A DNA stretch of 64,000 bases from Sphaerotilus microaerophilus (GCF_023734135.1 NZ_AP025730.1:4402001-4466000); one strand, 5' to 3'. Positions 46,110 to 54,562 are shown, counted from the stretch's first letter. Notes: generated by a model not told the origin, from the letters alone. Made by a program: numbers and translations.

Positions 46110-46982
46110 TCAGCCGGCGGACGACACCCGCTCGGCCCCCGCGTAGACCGTCACCCGCCCCTGGCGCACGAAACCGGCCAGCACCAGGCCGGCCGCCTCG
46201 GCGGTCTGCACCGCCAGCGCGGTGGGCGCCGAGATCGCCGCCAGCAGCCCGACGCCGGCCTGCGCGGTCTTGTAGACCATCTCGTAGCTCGCCCGACTCG
46301 TCACCGCCACGAAGGCCTGCGCCGGATCCCGCCCTGCGCGCACCGCCGCACCGATCACCTTGTCGAGCGCGTTGTGGCGGCCCACGTCCTCGCGCGCCAG
46401 ACACAAGCGACCGTCGAGGTCGAACCAGCCCGCCGCGTGCGTGGCCCCAGTGGCGCGCTGCAGCCGCTGCGCGGCATCGAGCGCATCCATCGCCCGCTGC
46501 AGCGCCGTTGCCTCCACCCGCACGGCCGGCACCGCGCGCCGCACCGGCCGCACCGCCTCGGCCAGGCTCTCGGTGCCGCACAGCCCGCAGCCGGTGCGCC
46601 CGGCCAGCGTGCGGCGGCGCTCCTTGAGCCGCATGAAGCAGCGCAGCGTCACCCGCAGCTGCAGCGTGATGCCCACCGGCGCCACCCCGTCCTCGACCTG
46701 TTCCTCGCCCTGCTCCTCAAAATCGAGCAGGTCATCGGCCGAATTGATGATCCCTTCGGACAGCGAGAAGCCCAGCGCGAAATCCTCCAGGTCCAGCGGG
46801 CTGGCCAGCATCACCGCGTGCGAGATGCCGTTGTAGACCAGCGCCACCGGCCGCTCCTCGGCCAGCCGCTCCTCGCCCGGAAGGCGACGCTCGCCCTCCA
46901 GGCGCCAGGCCGTGGCCCGGCGGGTGCCCTCGATCGGCGGCATGGCGGCCTGGTCGGCCGGTCCTCGCGGTGCTGCGCTCAT
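46110..46982 (-). CDS. fdhD: FdhD sulfur carrier protein, canonical CGxCG form
   Basis: 290 residues from the ATG at 46982. It has the standard loop RTGCGLCGTESL with both Cys, the LCLAREDVGRHNALDKVIGA block and VAVTSRASYEMVYKTAQAGV. It would supply sulfur to bis-MGD of a formate dehydrogenase. It lies outside the main fdh operon and is the second FdhD in the window; the other (36119) lacks the second Cys. Division of labour between the two is open. Confidence 0.92.
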   Translation of the reverse strand: MSAAPRGPADQAAMPPIEGTRRATAWRLEGERRLPGEERLAEERPVALVYNGISHAVMLASPLDLEDFALGFSLSEGIINSADDLLDFEEQGEEQVEDGVAPVGITLQLRVTLRCFMRLKERRRTLAGRTGCGLCGTESLAEAVRPVRRAVPAVRVEATALQRAMDALDAAQRLQRATGATHAAGWFDLDGRLCLAREDVGRHNALDKVIGAAVRAGRDPAQAFVAVTSRASYEMVYKTAQAGVGLLAAISAPTALAVQTAEAAGLVLAGFVRQGRVTVYAGAERVSSAG

Positions 46983-47059
46983 CGGTCCATTTTGGCAGTG
47001 CCCCCGGCCCAAGGGCGGGCGGCAGAATCGGGCCCCCACACGCTGCCCAGGAAATCGAC

Positions 47060-47809
47060 ATGAGCCACGCACCGATCGTCCTCGTCCACGGCGCCTGGGG
47101 CGGTGCCTGGATCTGGCGCCGCGTGCTCGGACCGCTGCGCGCGGCCGGCCACGAGGTCCACGCCGTCACGCTGACCGGCGATGGCGAGCGCGCCCACCTG
47201 CGCACGCAGCTGCCAGCCGGCAGCATCACGCTGCAGACGCACGTCGCCGACGTGGTCGGGCTGATCGAGGCCGAGGAGCTGCGCGACATCGTGCTGGTCG
47301 GCCACAGCTACGGCGGCATGGTGGTGACCGGCGCGGCCGACCGCCTGACGGCGCGCGACCCCGCGGCGATCCGCCAGCTGGTGTACCTGGACGCGATGAT
47401 CCCCCTGCCCGGGGAGGGCTGGGGCCAGCAGCACAGCCCGGAGGTGGTCGCCGAGCGCACCGCCGCCGCCAACGCCAACGCCTACGCGCTGCCCCCGCCC
47501 GACCCGGCCGGCTTCGGCTTGAGCGGCGCCGACCGCGACTGGCTGCTGCGCCGCCAGGTGCCGCACCCCTTCGGCCCGCACCCGCACGGCCCCTACCGCG
47601 AGCCGCTGGACTACGACGGCGAGCGCTGGGCGCAGCTGTCGCGCCACTTCATCGATTGCAACGAGCCGGCCTACCCGACCATTTCGGCGATGCGTGAGCG
47701 CGCGCGCAGCCTGAGCGGCTTCACCGTGCACGAGATGGCCACCGGCCACTGCCCGATGGTCAGCGAGCCAGAAGCGCTGGTGCGGCTGCTGCTGGCAATT
47801 GCCGGCTGA
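47060..47809 (+). CDS. Alpha/beta-hydrolase (EstC/salicylate-esterase-like)
   Basis: 249 residues from the ATG at 47060 (AGGAAATC upstream). Oxyanion motif IVLVHGAWGGAWIWRRVLGP, nucleophile Ser in LVGHSYGGMVVTG, and catalytic His in MATGHCPMVSEPEAL near the C-terminus. It is soluble; plant MES-like and bacterial EstC relatives hydrolyse small esters. Substrate unknown. It is the last gene before the CRISPR-Cas locus. Confidence 0.85.
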   Translation: MSHAPIVLVHGAWGGAWIWRRVLGPLRAAGHEVHAVTLTGDGERAHLRTQLPAGSITLQTHVADVVGLIEAEELRDIVLVGHSYGGMVVTGAADRLTARDPAAIRQLVYLDAMIPLPGEGWGQQHSPEVVAERTAAANANAYALPPPDPAGFGLSGADRDWLLRRQVPHPFGPHPHGPYREPLDYDGERWAQLSRHFIDCNEPAYPTISAMRERARSLSGFTVHEMATGHCPMVSEPEALVRLLLAIAG

Positions 47810-47909
47810 GGCCTGCTGAGCCGCCGCGCCACGGGCAGGTCCAGACTGAACAAGAGGCGCTCGACCCCACTCAAACCGTTACTTTTTCACGCCACCACCC
47901 TTTCAAACG

Positions 47910-47926
47910 GGCTCATCCAGTGAGCC
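47910..47926. promoter_or_regulatory. Inverted repeat upstream of cas3
   Basis: GGCTCA and TGAGCC, 6-bp arms around five bases, in the 174-bp gap before cas3. It could be an operator of the cas promoter. No clear -35/-10 pair is visible next to it. Confidence 0.25.
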
Positions 47927-47983
47927 ACTCCATCGCTATCGTTCGTCCCTATGTGAACAATCCACATCAGGGAGGAACAACAA

Positions 47984-50410
47984 ATGCACGATGGCCAAAC
48001 GCCCATCGCCCACAGCGCCCTGGGCGGCGGCGCACCGCATGCGCTGATCGACCACCTGCAGGCCGTCGCCCGGCTGGCCGCGCAGGCCATCCGGGCAGGC
48101 TGCGATGACCCGGCGCTGACTGCCCTGGCAGAACTGGCCGGCCGGTGGCACGACCTGGGCAAGTACCGGTCTGGCTTCCAGCGCTACATCCGGCTGGTGG
48201 GCGAGGCGCACATCGAAGGCCGGCTCCCGCAGGGCAGCGACAAGAGCCACTCCGCAGCCGGCGCACTGCACGCCGAGCGCTGGCTGAAGGAGCGCCAGGG
48301 GCCGGTCGGCCTGATGGCCGCCCGCCTGTTGCAGTACGTGATCGCCGGCCACCACGCAGGGCTGGACGACTGGCACAGCGACGTCGGCTGCCTTGCCGGG
48401 CGGCTTGCCGATGAGGCGGCGCAGCGCGAGTATCAGGAAGCACTCGGAACTGAGCCCCCCTCCTCGATCACCTCGCCCGCAACGACCTTGCCGAACCCGA
48501 AGACGCTGCCGATCACCCCTGGCACTGGCCACGAAGAGATCCCCGGCCGCCTTGCACTGTGGGTGCGCATGCTCTTCTCGGCCCTGGTCGACGCCGATTT
48601 CCTCGACACCGAAGCCTTCATGAACCCGGGCACCGCGGCAGCGCGCCAGGCCGCAGCCCCGTCAATGGCCGAATTGCTGGCCGCCTTCGATGCCTACATG
48701 TCCAAGAAGGCCGCCGCAGTGCAGACTGCCGGGCTGGCCGACAGCCCCGTCAACCGACAGCGCGCCGACGTGCTGGCCGCCTGCCGCGCCAAGGCCGCCG
48801 GTGCGCCTGGCACCTACACGCTGACTGTGCCCACCGGCGGCGGCAAGACACTGGCCAGCCTGGCCTTTGCGCTCACACACGCGCAGCGGCACGGCCTGCG
48901 GCGGGTGGTGATGGTGATCCCCTACACCAGCATCATCGAGCAGACCGCGGAGGTCTACCGCGAAGTCTTCGCGCCGCTCGGCGCGGAGGTGGCCGATCGC
49001 GTCGTGCTGGAGCACCACAGCAACGCCGCCGAGCCAGGCGAGGCGGCCGAGACGGCCCGCTCCCGCCTGGCCTGCGAGAACTGGGATGCGCCCATCGTCG
49101 TCACCACCAGCGTGCAGCTCTTCGAGAGCCTGTTCGCCCGCCGGACCTCGCGCTGCCGCAAGCTGCACGCGCTGCGCGGCGCCGTGATCGTGATCGACGA
49201 GGCCCAGTTGCTGCCGGCGGACTTCCTGCAGCCGGTGGTGGACGTGCTGCGCCTGCTGGTGCGCGACCACGGTGCCACCGTCGTGCTCTGCACGGCCACC
49301 CAGCCAACGCTGACCGAGCAGCGCCATTTCGGCGGGCGCGGCCTGCGCGGCTACGCACCCGGTGAGGTCACCGCGATCATCGACGACGAGCCGGCCCTGT
49401 ATGCCGCCCTGCAGCGCGTGCAGGTGCGCCTGCCCGCCAGCCTGACCCAGCCCCAGGGCTGGGAGGTCACCGCCGAGGCCCTCGCCCGCCACGACGCCGC
49501 GCTGGCCATCGTCGGCCGCCGCGCCGACGCCCGCGAGCTCTACGAGCGCCTCGCCCGCGAGCTGCCCACCGGGCGCGAAGGCCTGTGGCACCTCTCGGCG
49601 CTGATGTGCCCGCAGCACCGCAGCGAGGTCATTGCCGACATCAAGTCCGCACTCGCGGCGCGGCGCGCGGCCCTGGCCCGTGGCGAGCCGGCCACGCCGG
49701 TGCGGGTGGTCTCCACCCAGCTGGTCGAGGCTGGCGTCGACCTGGACTTCCCGGTGGTGTTCCGCGCGCTGGCCGGGCTGGACTCCATCGCGCAGGCGGC
49801 CGGCCGCTGCAACCGCGAGGGCCGGCTCGAACGCGGCGAGGTGCACGTCTTCGTGCCGCCCAAGGCGCCCCCGCCTGGCCTGCTACGGCAGGCCGCGCAG
49901 GCCTGCACGCTCGTCTGGGACGGAATGGATCCAACCGGCGACGACGACCCGCTGGCGCTGGAACGGGTATCGCGCTACTTCGCCCGACTGTACGGTGGCG
50001 CCGAGCTGGACCGCCACGGCATCGCCGAACTGCTGCGCCTGGAAGTCGACCCACGCGCTGGCGCGCTGGCGATGAACTTCCGCAGCGCGGCCGACAAGTT
50101 CCGCCTCATCGACGAGAAGGACGCCGCCACTGTCTTCGTGCGCTGGCACAGCCCGCGCTGCCGCGACGACGTGAACGCCCTGCTCGGCCTTCTGGAGCGC
50201 GACGGCCCCTCGCGCTGGCTGATGCGCCGGCTGCAGCGCTACGGCGTGACGATCTATCAGCAGGATCTGAAACGCCTGCTTGCCGCCGGCGACGTGCACG
50301 AACTGCTGCCTGGCCTGTACGTGCAGACCGACAGCGATGTGTTCTACGACCCGGTGCTCGGCGCCCTGCTGGGCGGCGCACCCGGCGATCCGGCGGCATA
50401 TGCCATCTGA
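47984..50410 (+). CDS. cas3: Type I-C Cas3 nuclease-helicase
   Basis: 808 residues, fused HD nuclease and SF2 helicase. GGAGG lies eight bases upstream of the ATG. HD motifs: His56-Asp57 in GRWHDLGKYRSGF and the later AGHHAG. Helicase motifs: Walker A VPTGGGKTLASLA (about residue 283), the DEAQ box VIVIDEAQLLP (about 404), TATQP, and QAAGRCNREG in motif VI. It is recruited by Cascade to target DNA and degrades it. First gene of the cas locus; a 444-bp gap separates it from cas5c. Confidence 0.97.
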   Translation: MHDGQTPIAHSALGGGAPHALIDHLQAVARLAAQAIRAGCDDPALTALAELAGRWHDLGKYRSGFQRYIRLVGEAHIEGRLPQGSDKSHSAAGALHAERWLKERQGPVGLMAARLLQYVIAGHHAGLDDWHSDVGCLAGRLADEAAQREYQEALGTEPPSSITSPATTLPNPKTLPITPGTGHEEIPGRLALWVRMLFSALVDADFLDTEAFMNPGTAAARQAAAPSMAELLAAFDAYMSKKAAAVQTAGLADSPVNRQRADVLAACRAKAAGAPGTYTLTVPTGGGKTLASLAFALTHAQRHGLRRVVMVIPYTSIIEQTAEVYREVFAPLGAEVADRVVLEHHSNAAEPGEAAETARSRLACENWDAPIVVTTSVQLFESLFARRTSRCRKLHALRGAVIVIDEAQLLPADFLQPVVDVLRLLVRDHGATVVLCTATQPTLTEQRHFGGRGLRGYAPGEVTAIIDDEPALYAALQRVQVRLPASLTQPQGWEVTAEALARHDAALAIVGRRADARELYERLARELPTGREGLWHLSALMCPQHRSEVIADIKSALAARRAALARGEPATPVRVVSTQLVEAGVDLDFPVVFRALAGLDSIAQAAGRCNREGRLERGEVHVFVPPKAPPPGLLRQAAQACTLVWDGMDPTGDDDPLALERVSRYFARLYGGAELDRHGIAELLRLEVDPRAGALAMNFRSAADKFRLIDEKDAATVFVRWHSPRCRDDVNALLGLLERDGPSRWLMRRLQRYGVTIYQQDLKRLLAAGDVHELLPGLYVQTDSDVFYDPVLGALLGGAPGDPAAYAI

Positions 50411-50420
50411 AAGGACGACT

Positions 50421-50512
50421 CGCGAAGGGCAAAGCCCTTCGCGGTCGACGCTTCATGCGAGGAACACCGTGCCTCACTTAGTTTCAACCCACCCCCTTCT
50501 GGGGGATGGCGC
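50421..50512 (-). ncRNA. Candidate CRISPR-resembling RNA (degenerate repeat-spacer-repeat)
   Basis: Read on the minus strand, 50512-50481 is a 32-nt repeat-like unit: a CCCCC-AGAA-GGGGG hairpin followed by the handle TGGGTTGAAAC, which differs by one base from the TGGATTGAAAC handle of the array. Next is a 31-nt spacer-like segment (50480-50450, starting TAAGTGAGG). Then comes a second repeat-like unit (50449-50421) starting GTCG and containing a perfect 10-bp hairpin CGCGAAGGGC-TTT-GCCCTTCGCG but no handle. Cas5c, which processes I-C repeats, could release a crRNA-like RNA from this. The plus-strand reading as a hairpin after cas3 is the simple alternative. Transcription is not shown. Confidence 0.45.
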
Positions 50513-50528
50513 AATCGTAACACCAGAG

Positions 50529-50540
50529 GGATCATGATCC
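50529..50540. repeat. Palindrome GGATCATGATCC
   Basis: A perfect 12-bp palindrome between the degenerate CRISPR unit and the AT-rich segment. It could be an operator; no protein is assigned. Confidence 0.35.
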
Positions 50541-50590
50541 ATCACGTTCATATAGGTACACCTAAATAACTTAGAACTTCGATGTAGACT
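50541..50590 (+). promoter_or_regulatory. AT-rich promoter-like segment upstream of small ORF and cas5c
   Basis: This 50-bp stretch is far more AT-rich than its surroundings and contains TATAGG, TAAATA and TAGACT hexamers, though none pairs with a good -35. It contains a short inverted repeat AGGT-AC-ACCT (50554-50563) and, on the minus strand, TTC followed by TAAGT (50576-50569), matching the start of the spacer-like segment at 50480. It probably holds the promoter for the 41-codon ORF and the cas5c-cas8c-cas7c genes. Confidence 0.4.
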
Positions 50591-50622
50591 GCGCCTCATC
50601 CAGAACGCAGTGGGGCATCTCC

Positions 50623-50748
50623 ATGGATTTCCTGTCCAACCTTGTGCGCGAGCTTCGGCTCATGAAGGACCAGCCGGCCGACCGGTTCTACACCGCCTGC
50701 CTTGTCGCGGTGACAGCCATGCTGACCATTGCGTACGTCCTTAAGTGA
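50623..50748 (+). CDS. Small single-span membrane peptide (41 aa), hypothetical
   Basis: ATG at 50623 with TGGGG seven bases upstream; stop TGA at 50746-50748. The N-terminal half is charged and amphipathic (MDFLSNLVRELRLMKDQPAD) and the C-terminal half is a likely membrane helix (TACLVAVTAMLTIAYVLK). It resembles small membrane toxins and small membrane proteins in general layout, but I recognise no family. It lies between the degenerate CRISPR unit and cas5c, the place where a guarded toxin gene would sit in a creTA-like arrangement. No paralogue is visible in the window. Confidence 0.45.
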   Translation: MDFLSNLVRELRLMKDQPADRFYTACLVAVTAMLTIAYVLK

Positions 50749-50854
50749 ACTGGTTGATGGTGCGCATGAACCCCGAAGTCCCCACTCTACCCCCTGGCGC
50801 TCGCGGGAGAGGCACCAACCTGTCAGAACGAATTTGGCCGAAAAGGAAGTAAGC

Positions 50855-51514
50855 ATGACTTCATCACACTGCCTGGACGTGCGCGGCGACTACGCCTGCT
50901 TCACCCGACCCGAGATGAAGGTCGAGCGCGTGTCCTACGACTTCATCACCCCCTCGGCCGCCCGCGCGGTGTTCGAGGCCATTCTCTGGAAGCCCGAGAT
51001 CCGCTGGCGCATGGAGCGCATCGAGGTGCTGGCCCCCGTGCGCTGGATCAGCGTGCGGCGCAACGAGGTGGGCGCGGTGGTCTCCACCCGCAACGTGACC
51101 AGCGCGATGCAGTCCGGCAGCGGGCAGCTGGGCCTGTACATCGAGGACGAGCGGCAGCAGCGCGCCGGCCTCTTCCTGCGCGACGTGGCCTACCGGCTGC
51201 ATGCCCGCATGGAGCCAGTCAAGGGCGAGGCGCTGCACAACCCGGCCAAGTACGCCGAGATGTTCGCCCGCCGTGCGGCCAAGGGCCAGTGCGTCAACCA
51301 GCCCTACCTGGGCTGCCGTGAATTCGACGCCCGGGTGCGGCTGGTGACCTCGCCCGACGGCGAGCCGGAGCCGCTGGCTGCGGTGGACGGCGACTTCGGC
51401 TGGATGCTCTACGACATGGACTTCAGCCGCCCCAGCGACCCGCGGCCGATGTTCTTCCGCGCCCAGGTCACGCGCGGGGTGCTGGACCTGACCAAGGCGG
51501 AGGTGCGGTCATGA
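50855..51514 (+). CDS. cas5c: Cas5c (Cas5d), crRNA-processing Cascade subunit
   Basis: 219 residues from the ATG at 50855 (AAGGAAG upstream). The N-terminus CLDVRGDYACFTRPEMKVER, then SYDFITPSAARAVFEAILWK, is typical of Cas5 of subtype I-C. In I-C, which has no Cas6, Cas5c cuts the pre-crRNA at the base of the repeat hairpin to leave an 11-nt 5' handle, and then stays in Cascade. No cas6 is present here, consistent with this. It overlaps cas8c by four bases (ATGA). Confidence 0.95.
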   Translation: MTSSHCLDVRGDYACFTRPEMKVERVSYDFITPSAARAVFEAILWKPEIRWRMERIEVLAPVRWISVRRNEVGAVVSTRNVTSAMQSGSGQLGLYIEDERQQRAGLFLRDVAYRLHARMEPVKGEALHNPAKYAEMFARRAAKGQCVNQPYLGCREFDARVRLVTSPDGEPEPLAAVDGDFGWMLYDMDFSRPSDPRPMFFRAQVTRGVLDLTKAEVRS

Positions 51515-53310
51515 TCCTTCAGGCGCTGCACGCGTACTGCCTGCGCAAGATGCGCGACCCCGACCCGGCACGGCGGCTGCCGGCGGCCGGGCTGGAGGAG
51601 AAGGAAATTCCCTTCATCCTGGAGCTGGCGGCCGACGGGCGGCTGATCGGCATCAGCGACACCCGGACGCAGGAGGGCAAGAAGAAGATTGCCAGGCGCT
51701 TTCTGGTGCCGCAGGGCGTCAAGAAGACCTCGGGTGTGGCGGCCAACCTGCTCTGGGACACGGCGGAATACGTGCTCGGCTTCGACACCAAGGGCAAACC
51801 GGAGCGGGTGGCCGAACAGACGGCAGCGTTTCGCCGCCGCGTCGAGGAAGTGGCGCAGCGGGCTCCCGACGATGCCGGCCTGCAAGCTGTGCTGGCCTTT
51901 CTCTCCAGCGAACCGCTGGCCGCCGCGCAAGGCCAATCCGCCTGGGCCGAGATCGCCGAAGCGAACCCGCTGCTGAGCTTCCGTCTGGCCAGCGAAGACG
52001 CGGTCGATCTGGTCTGCCAGCGCCCCGCAGTGGTCGCCGCCATCGCGTCGCCATCCGAACCGACGGCCGCAGCGGCGCAAGGCCTGCCTTGCCTGATCAC
52101 CGGCGGCAACGCCGAACCGGAGCGCCTGCACAGCGCGATCAAGGGCGTCTGGGGCGCGCAGACCTCGGGCGCCAACATCGTTTCGTTCAACCTCGACGCC
52201 TTCCGCTCCTTCGGCAAGGAGCAGGGCGCCAACGCCCCGGTCAGCCCGGCGGCGGCCTTCGCCTACACCACTGCGCTGAACTACCTGCTCACCAAGGGCT
52301 CGCACCAGCGCATGCAGGTGGGCGACGCCAGCACGGTGTTCTGGGCCCAGTCGGAGGCGGACGCCGACTTCGAGAACGCCTTCGCCGCCTTCTTCAACGA
52401 CCAACACGACGACCCGGACGCCCACACCGCGCAGGTGCGGGCGCTATTGGGCGCGGTGCACAGCGGGCGCTTCGGTGGCACCGCCGGTGAACGGCGCTTC
52501 TTCGTGCTGGGCCTGGCGCCCAACGCGGCGCGCATCTCGATCCGCTTCTGGCACGCCGCACCGCTGGCCGAGGTGGGCGAGCGCATCCAGCGCTGGTTCG
52601 ACGAGTTGGATATCGCGGGCGGCGCGAAGGACCCGGCCTACCCGTCGCTGTTCCGCCTGCTCACCGCCGTCGCCCTGCAGGGCAAGGCCGACAACATCCC
52701 GCCCAACCTGGGTGGCGACGTGATGCGCGCCATCCTGAGCGGCACGCCCTTCCCTGCCCTGTGGCTCAACGCCGCGGTGCAGCGCTGCCGGGCCGAGCAG
52801 CGCGTCACCCACCTACGCGCCGCGGCCATCAAGGCCTGCCTGCTGCGCAGCCACCCCCTTTCACCCCAGGAGGACCCGAAAGCCATGCTCGACCGTGACA
52901 ACCCCAATGCGGCCTACCGCCTCGGCCGCCTCTTCGCCGTGCTGGAGAAGATCCAGGAAGAGGCCAACCCCGGCCTGAACGCCACCATCCGCGAGCGCTA
53001 CTACGGCGCGGCCTCCAGCACCCCGGTGGCGGTGTTCACCACGCTGCTGCGGCTGAAGAACCACCACCTGGCCAAGCTGACGAATCGCGGCAGGGCCACG
53101 AACTTCGAGAAGCTGATCGGGGAGATCACCGGCGGCATCGCCGACTTCCCGCTGCACCTGCCGCTGCCCGAGCAGGGCCGCTTCGCCCTGGGCTACTACC
53201 ACCAGCGCCAGGACTTCTTCACCAAGCACGAGGCCGCCGATGCCGGCGCCGACCCCGCCGTCGATGCGCCTGCCGCTGCGGCCACGCCCGCGCAACCCAG
53301 CCTGATCTGA
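51511..53310 (+). CDS. cas8c: Cas8c (Csd1), large Cascade subunit
   Basis: 599 residues. Family opening MILQALHAYCLRKMRDPDPA and blocks GISDTRTQEGKKKIARRFLV, VLGFDTKGKPERVAEQTAAF and GTPFPALWLNAAVQRCRAEQ. Cas8c recognises the PAM and contacts Cas3. The C-terminal helical part is also the Cas11c reading frame (internal start at 52885). The last 20 residues are an Ala/Pro-rich tail. Confidence 0.96.
   Translation: MILQALHAYCLRKMRDPDPARRLPAAGLEEKEIPFILELAADGRLIGISDTRTQEGKKKIARRFLVPQGVKKTSGVAANLLWDTAEYVLGFDTKGKPERVAEQTAAFRRRVEEVAQRAPDDAGLQAVLAFLSSEPLAAAQGQSAWAEIAEANPLLSFRLASEDAVDLVCQRPAVVAAIASPSEPTAAAAQGLPCLITGGNAEPERLHSAIKGVWGAQTSGANIVSFNLDAFRSFGKEQGANAPVSPAAAFAYTTALNYLLTKGSHQRMQVGDASTVFWAQSEADADFENAFAAFFNDQHDDPDAHTAQVRALLGAVHSGRFGGTAGERRFFVLGLAPNAARISIRFWHAAPLAEVGERIQRWFDELDIAGGAKDPAYPSLFRLLTAVALQGKADNIPPNLGGDVMRAILSGTPFPALWLNAAVQRCRAEQRVTHLRAAAIKACLLRSHPLSPQEDPKAMLDRDNPNAAYRLGRLFAVLEKIQEEANPGLNATIRERYYGAASSTPVAVFTTLLRLKNHHLAKLTNRGRATNFEKLIGEITGGIADFPLHLPLPEQGRFALGYYHQRQDFFTKHEAADAGADPAVDAPAAAATPAQPSLI
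52885..53310 (+). CDS. cas11c: Cas11c small subunit from internal start within cas8c
   Basis: 141 residues in frame with cas8c. CAGGAGG at 52867-52873 lies 11 bases before an ATG at 52885 (MLDRDNPNAAYRLGRLFAVL), a strong ribosome-binding site unusual inside a gene. It is established for subtype I-C, as for I-B and I-D, that a separate Cas11 is translated from the 3' end of cas8 and is needed for Cascade. The product is largely helical (EANPGLNATIRERYYGAASS, then TLLRLKNHHLAKL), as expected. Confidence 0.8.
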   Translation: MLDRDNPNAAYRLGRLFAVLEKIQEEANPGLNATIRERYYGAASSTPVAVFTTLLRLKNHHLAKLTNRGRATNFEKLIGEITGGIADFPLHLPLPEQGRFALGYYHQRQDFFTKHEAADAGADPAVDAPAAAATPAQPSLI

Positions 53311-53334
53311 CCGTCATCACCCAGGAGGAACCCC

Positions 53335-54246
53335 ATGACCACCCTCGCCCACCGCTACGACTTCGTGCTGCTCTTCGACGTGAAGGACGGCAACCCCAAT
53401 GGCGACCCGGACGCCGGCAACCTGCCGCGCCTGGACGCCGAAACCGGCCATGGCCTGATGACCGACGTGGCGCTCAAGCGCAAGGTGCGCAACTACGTCG
53501 GCCTCGTGCATGAGGAAAAGCCGCCCTACGAAATCTATGTGAAGGAGAAGGCAGTTCTCAATCGTGCCCACGAGCGCGCCTATGTCGAAACCGGCAATGC
53601 CGAGTCGCTAAAGGGCGATGAAAAGAAGCGCAAGGGCGCTGGCGATGCGGTCGAGCAGGCCCGCCAATGGATGTGCGCCAACTTCTTCGACGTGCGGACC
53701 TTCGGCGCGGTCATGAGCCTGGGCGTCAACTGCGGCCAGGTCCGCGGCCCAGTGCAAATGACCTTCGCCCGCTCGATCGAGCCCATCGTTGCGCTGGAGC
53801 ATTCCATCACCCGCATGGCCGTGGCCACCGAGGCCGAGGCCGAGAAGCAGGGCGGCGACAACCGCACCATGGGCCGCAAACACACCGTGCCCTATGGCCT
53901 GTACCGCTCGCACGGCTTCATTTCCAGCTTCCTGGCCCGACAGACCAGCTTCACGGCCGAGGACCTGGAGCTGCTGTTCAAGGCGCTGGAGCAGATGTTC
54001 GAGCACGACCGCTCGGCCGCACGCGGGCAGATGAGCACCCGCGGGCTGTATGTGTTCGAGCACGACAGCGAACTGGGCAATGCGCCCGCGCATGCGCTGT
54101 TCGACCGACTGGTGGTGGCGCCCACCGCGCCGGGCACGCCGGCGCGGGATTTCAGCGCCTACGCCGTCACGTTCGACGGTAAGACGTTGGAAGCGGGGGC
54201 CACCGTCGAGGCAGCACCGGGAGTCCGACTGACGCGGCGCTGCTGA
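53335..54246 (+). CDS. cas7c: Cas7c (Csd2), Cascade backbone subunit
   Basis: 303 residues. GGAGGAA precedes the ATG. Family blocks: [20 protein letters not shown], then [20 protein letters not shown], the [20 protein letters not shown] segment, [20 protein letters not shown] and [20 protein letters not shown]. Several copies coat the spacer part of the crRNA. It is followed 12 bp later by a convergent toxin gene instead of cas4. Confidence 0.97.
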   Translation: MTTLAHRYDFVLLFDVKDGNPNGDPDAGNLPRLDAETGHGLMTDVALKRKVRNYVGLVHEEKPPYEIYVKEKAVLNRAHERAYVETGNAESLKGDEKKRKGAGDAVEQARQWMCANFFDVRTFGAVMSLGVNCGQVRGPVQMTFARSIEPIVALEHSITRMAVATEAEAEKQGGDNRTMGRKHTVPYGLYRSHGFISSFLARQTSFTAEDLELLFKALEQMFEHDRSAARGQMSTRGLYVFEHDSELGNAPAHALFDRLVVAPTAPGTPARDFSAYAVTFDGKTLEAGATVEAAPGVRLTRRC

Positions 54247-54258
54247 AACCGCAACAGG

Positions 54259-54552
54259 TCAACCGCGGCGGGTCCAATACCCCGGCTTGCGACTCTGATG
54301 CATCAATGCCAGCACGGTCAGGGTCGATGCTTCGACCCGGTACACCAGTGAATACGGATAGCGCCCCAGCGGCAGCACGCGTGCGCGGGCAAGGGACGGC
54401 GTTCCCAGGTCCGGGTCACGCATCAGCATCTCACCGAGTTGCTCGATGCGCCGCTGCAGTTGGCGCGCCACCTGCGGTCCGAACTCGGCATCGCTGCGCG
54501 CCAATGCGTCTCGCAGCTCCTGTTCGGCAGCGGGGTGGAGGATGAGATGCAT
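54259..54552 (-). CDS. ParE/RelE-superfamily toxin
   Basis: 97 residues from the ATG at 54552. Fold features include PAAEQELRDALARSDAEFGP, the RRIEQLGEMLMRDPDLGTP segment and LPLGRYPYSLVYRVEAS, which match the ParE-type arm (Arg/Lys-rich centre, YSLVYRV strand). It is the second gene of a pair with the antitoxin at 54563, ten bases apart. It is inserted on the minus strand between cas7c and cas4, against the direction of the cas operon. Confidence 0.85.
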   Translation of the reverse strand: MHLILHPAAEQELRDALARSDAEFGPQVARQLQRRIEQLGEMLMRDPDLGTPSLARARVLPLGRYPYSLVYRVEASTLTVLALMHQSRKPGYWTRRG

Positions 54553-54562
54553 CAACCGTGCA

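Noticed and set aside
47920..48108. A 62-codon frame overlapping the cas3 start
   Set aside because: It runs in another frame into cas3 and turns into Arg/Pro-rich shadow sequence; the strong ribosome-binding site belongs to cas3.
50742..50748. A second match to the spacer-like segment (TAAGTGA at the small ORF stop)
   Set aside because: The three bases before it are CCT, not TTC, and pairing stops at base seven; likely chance.
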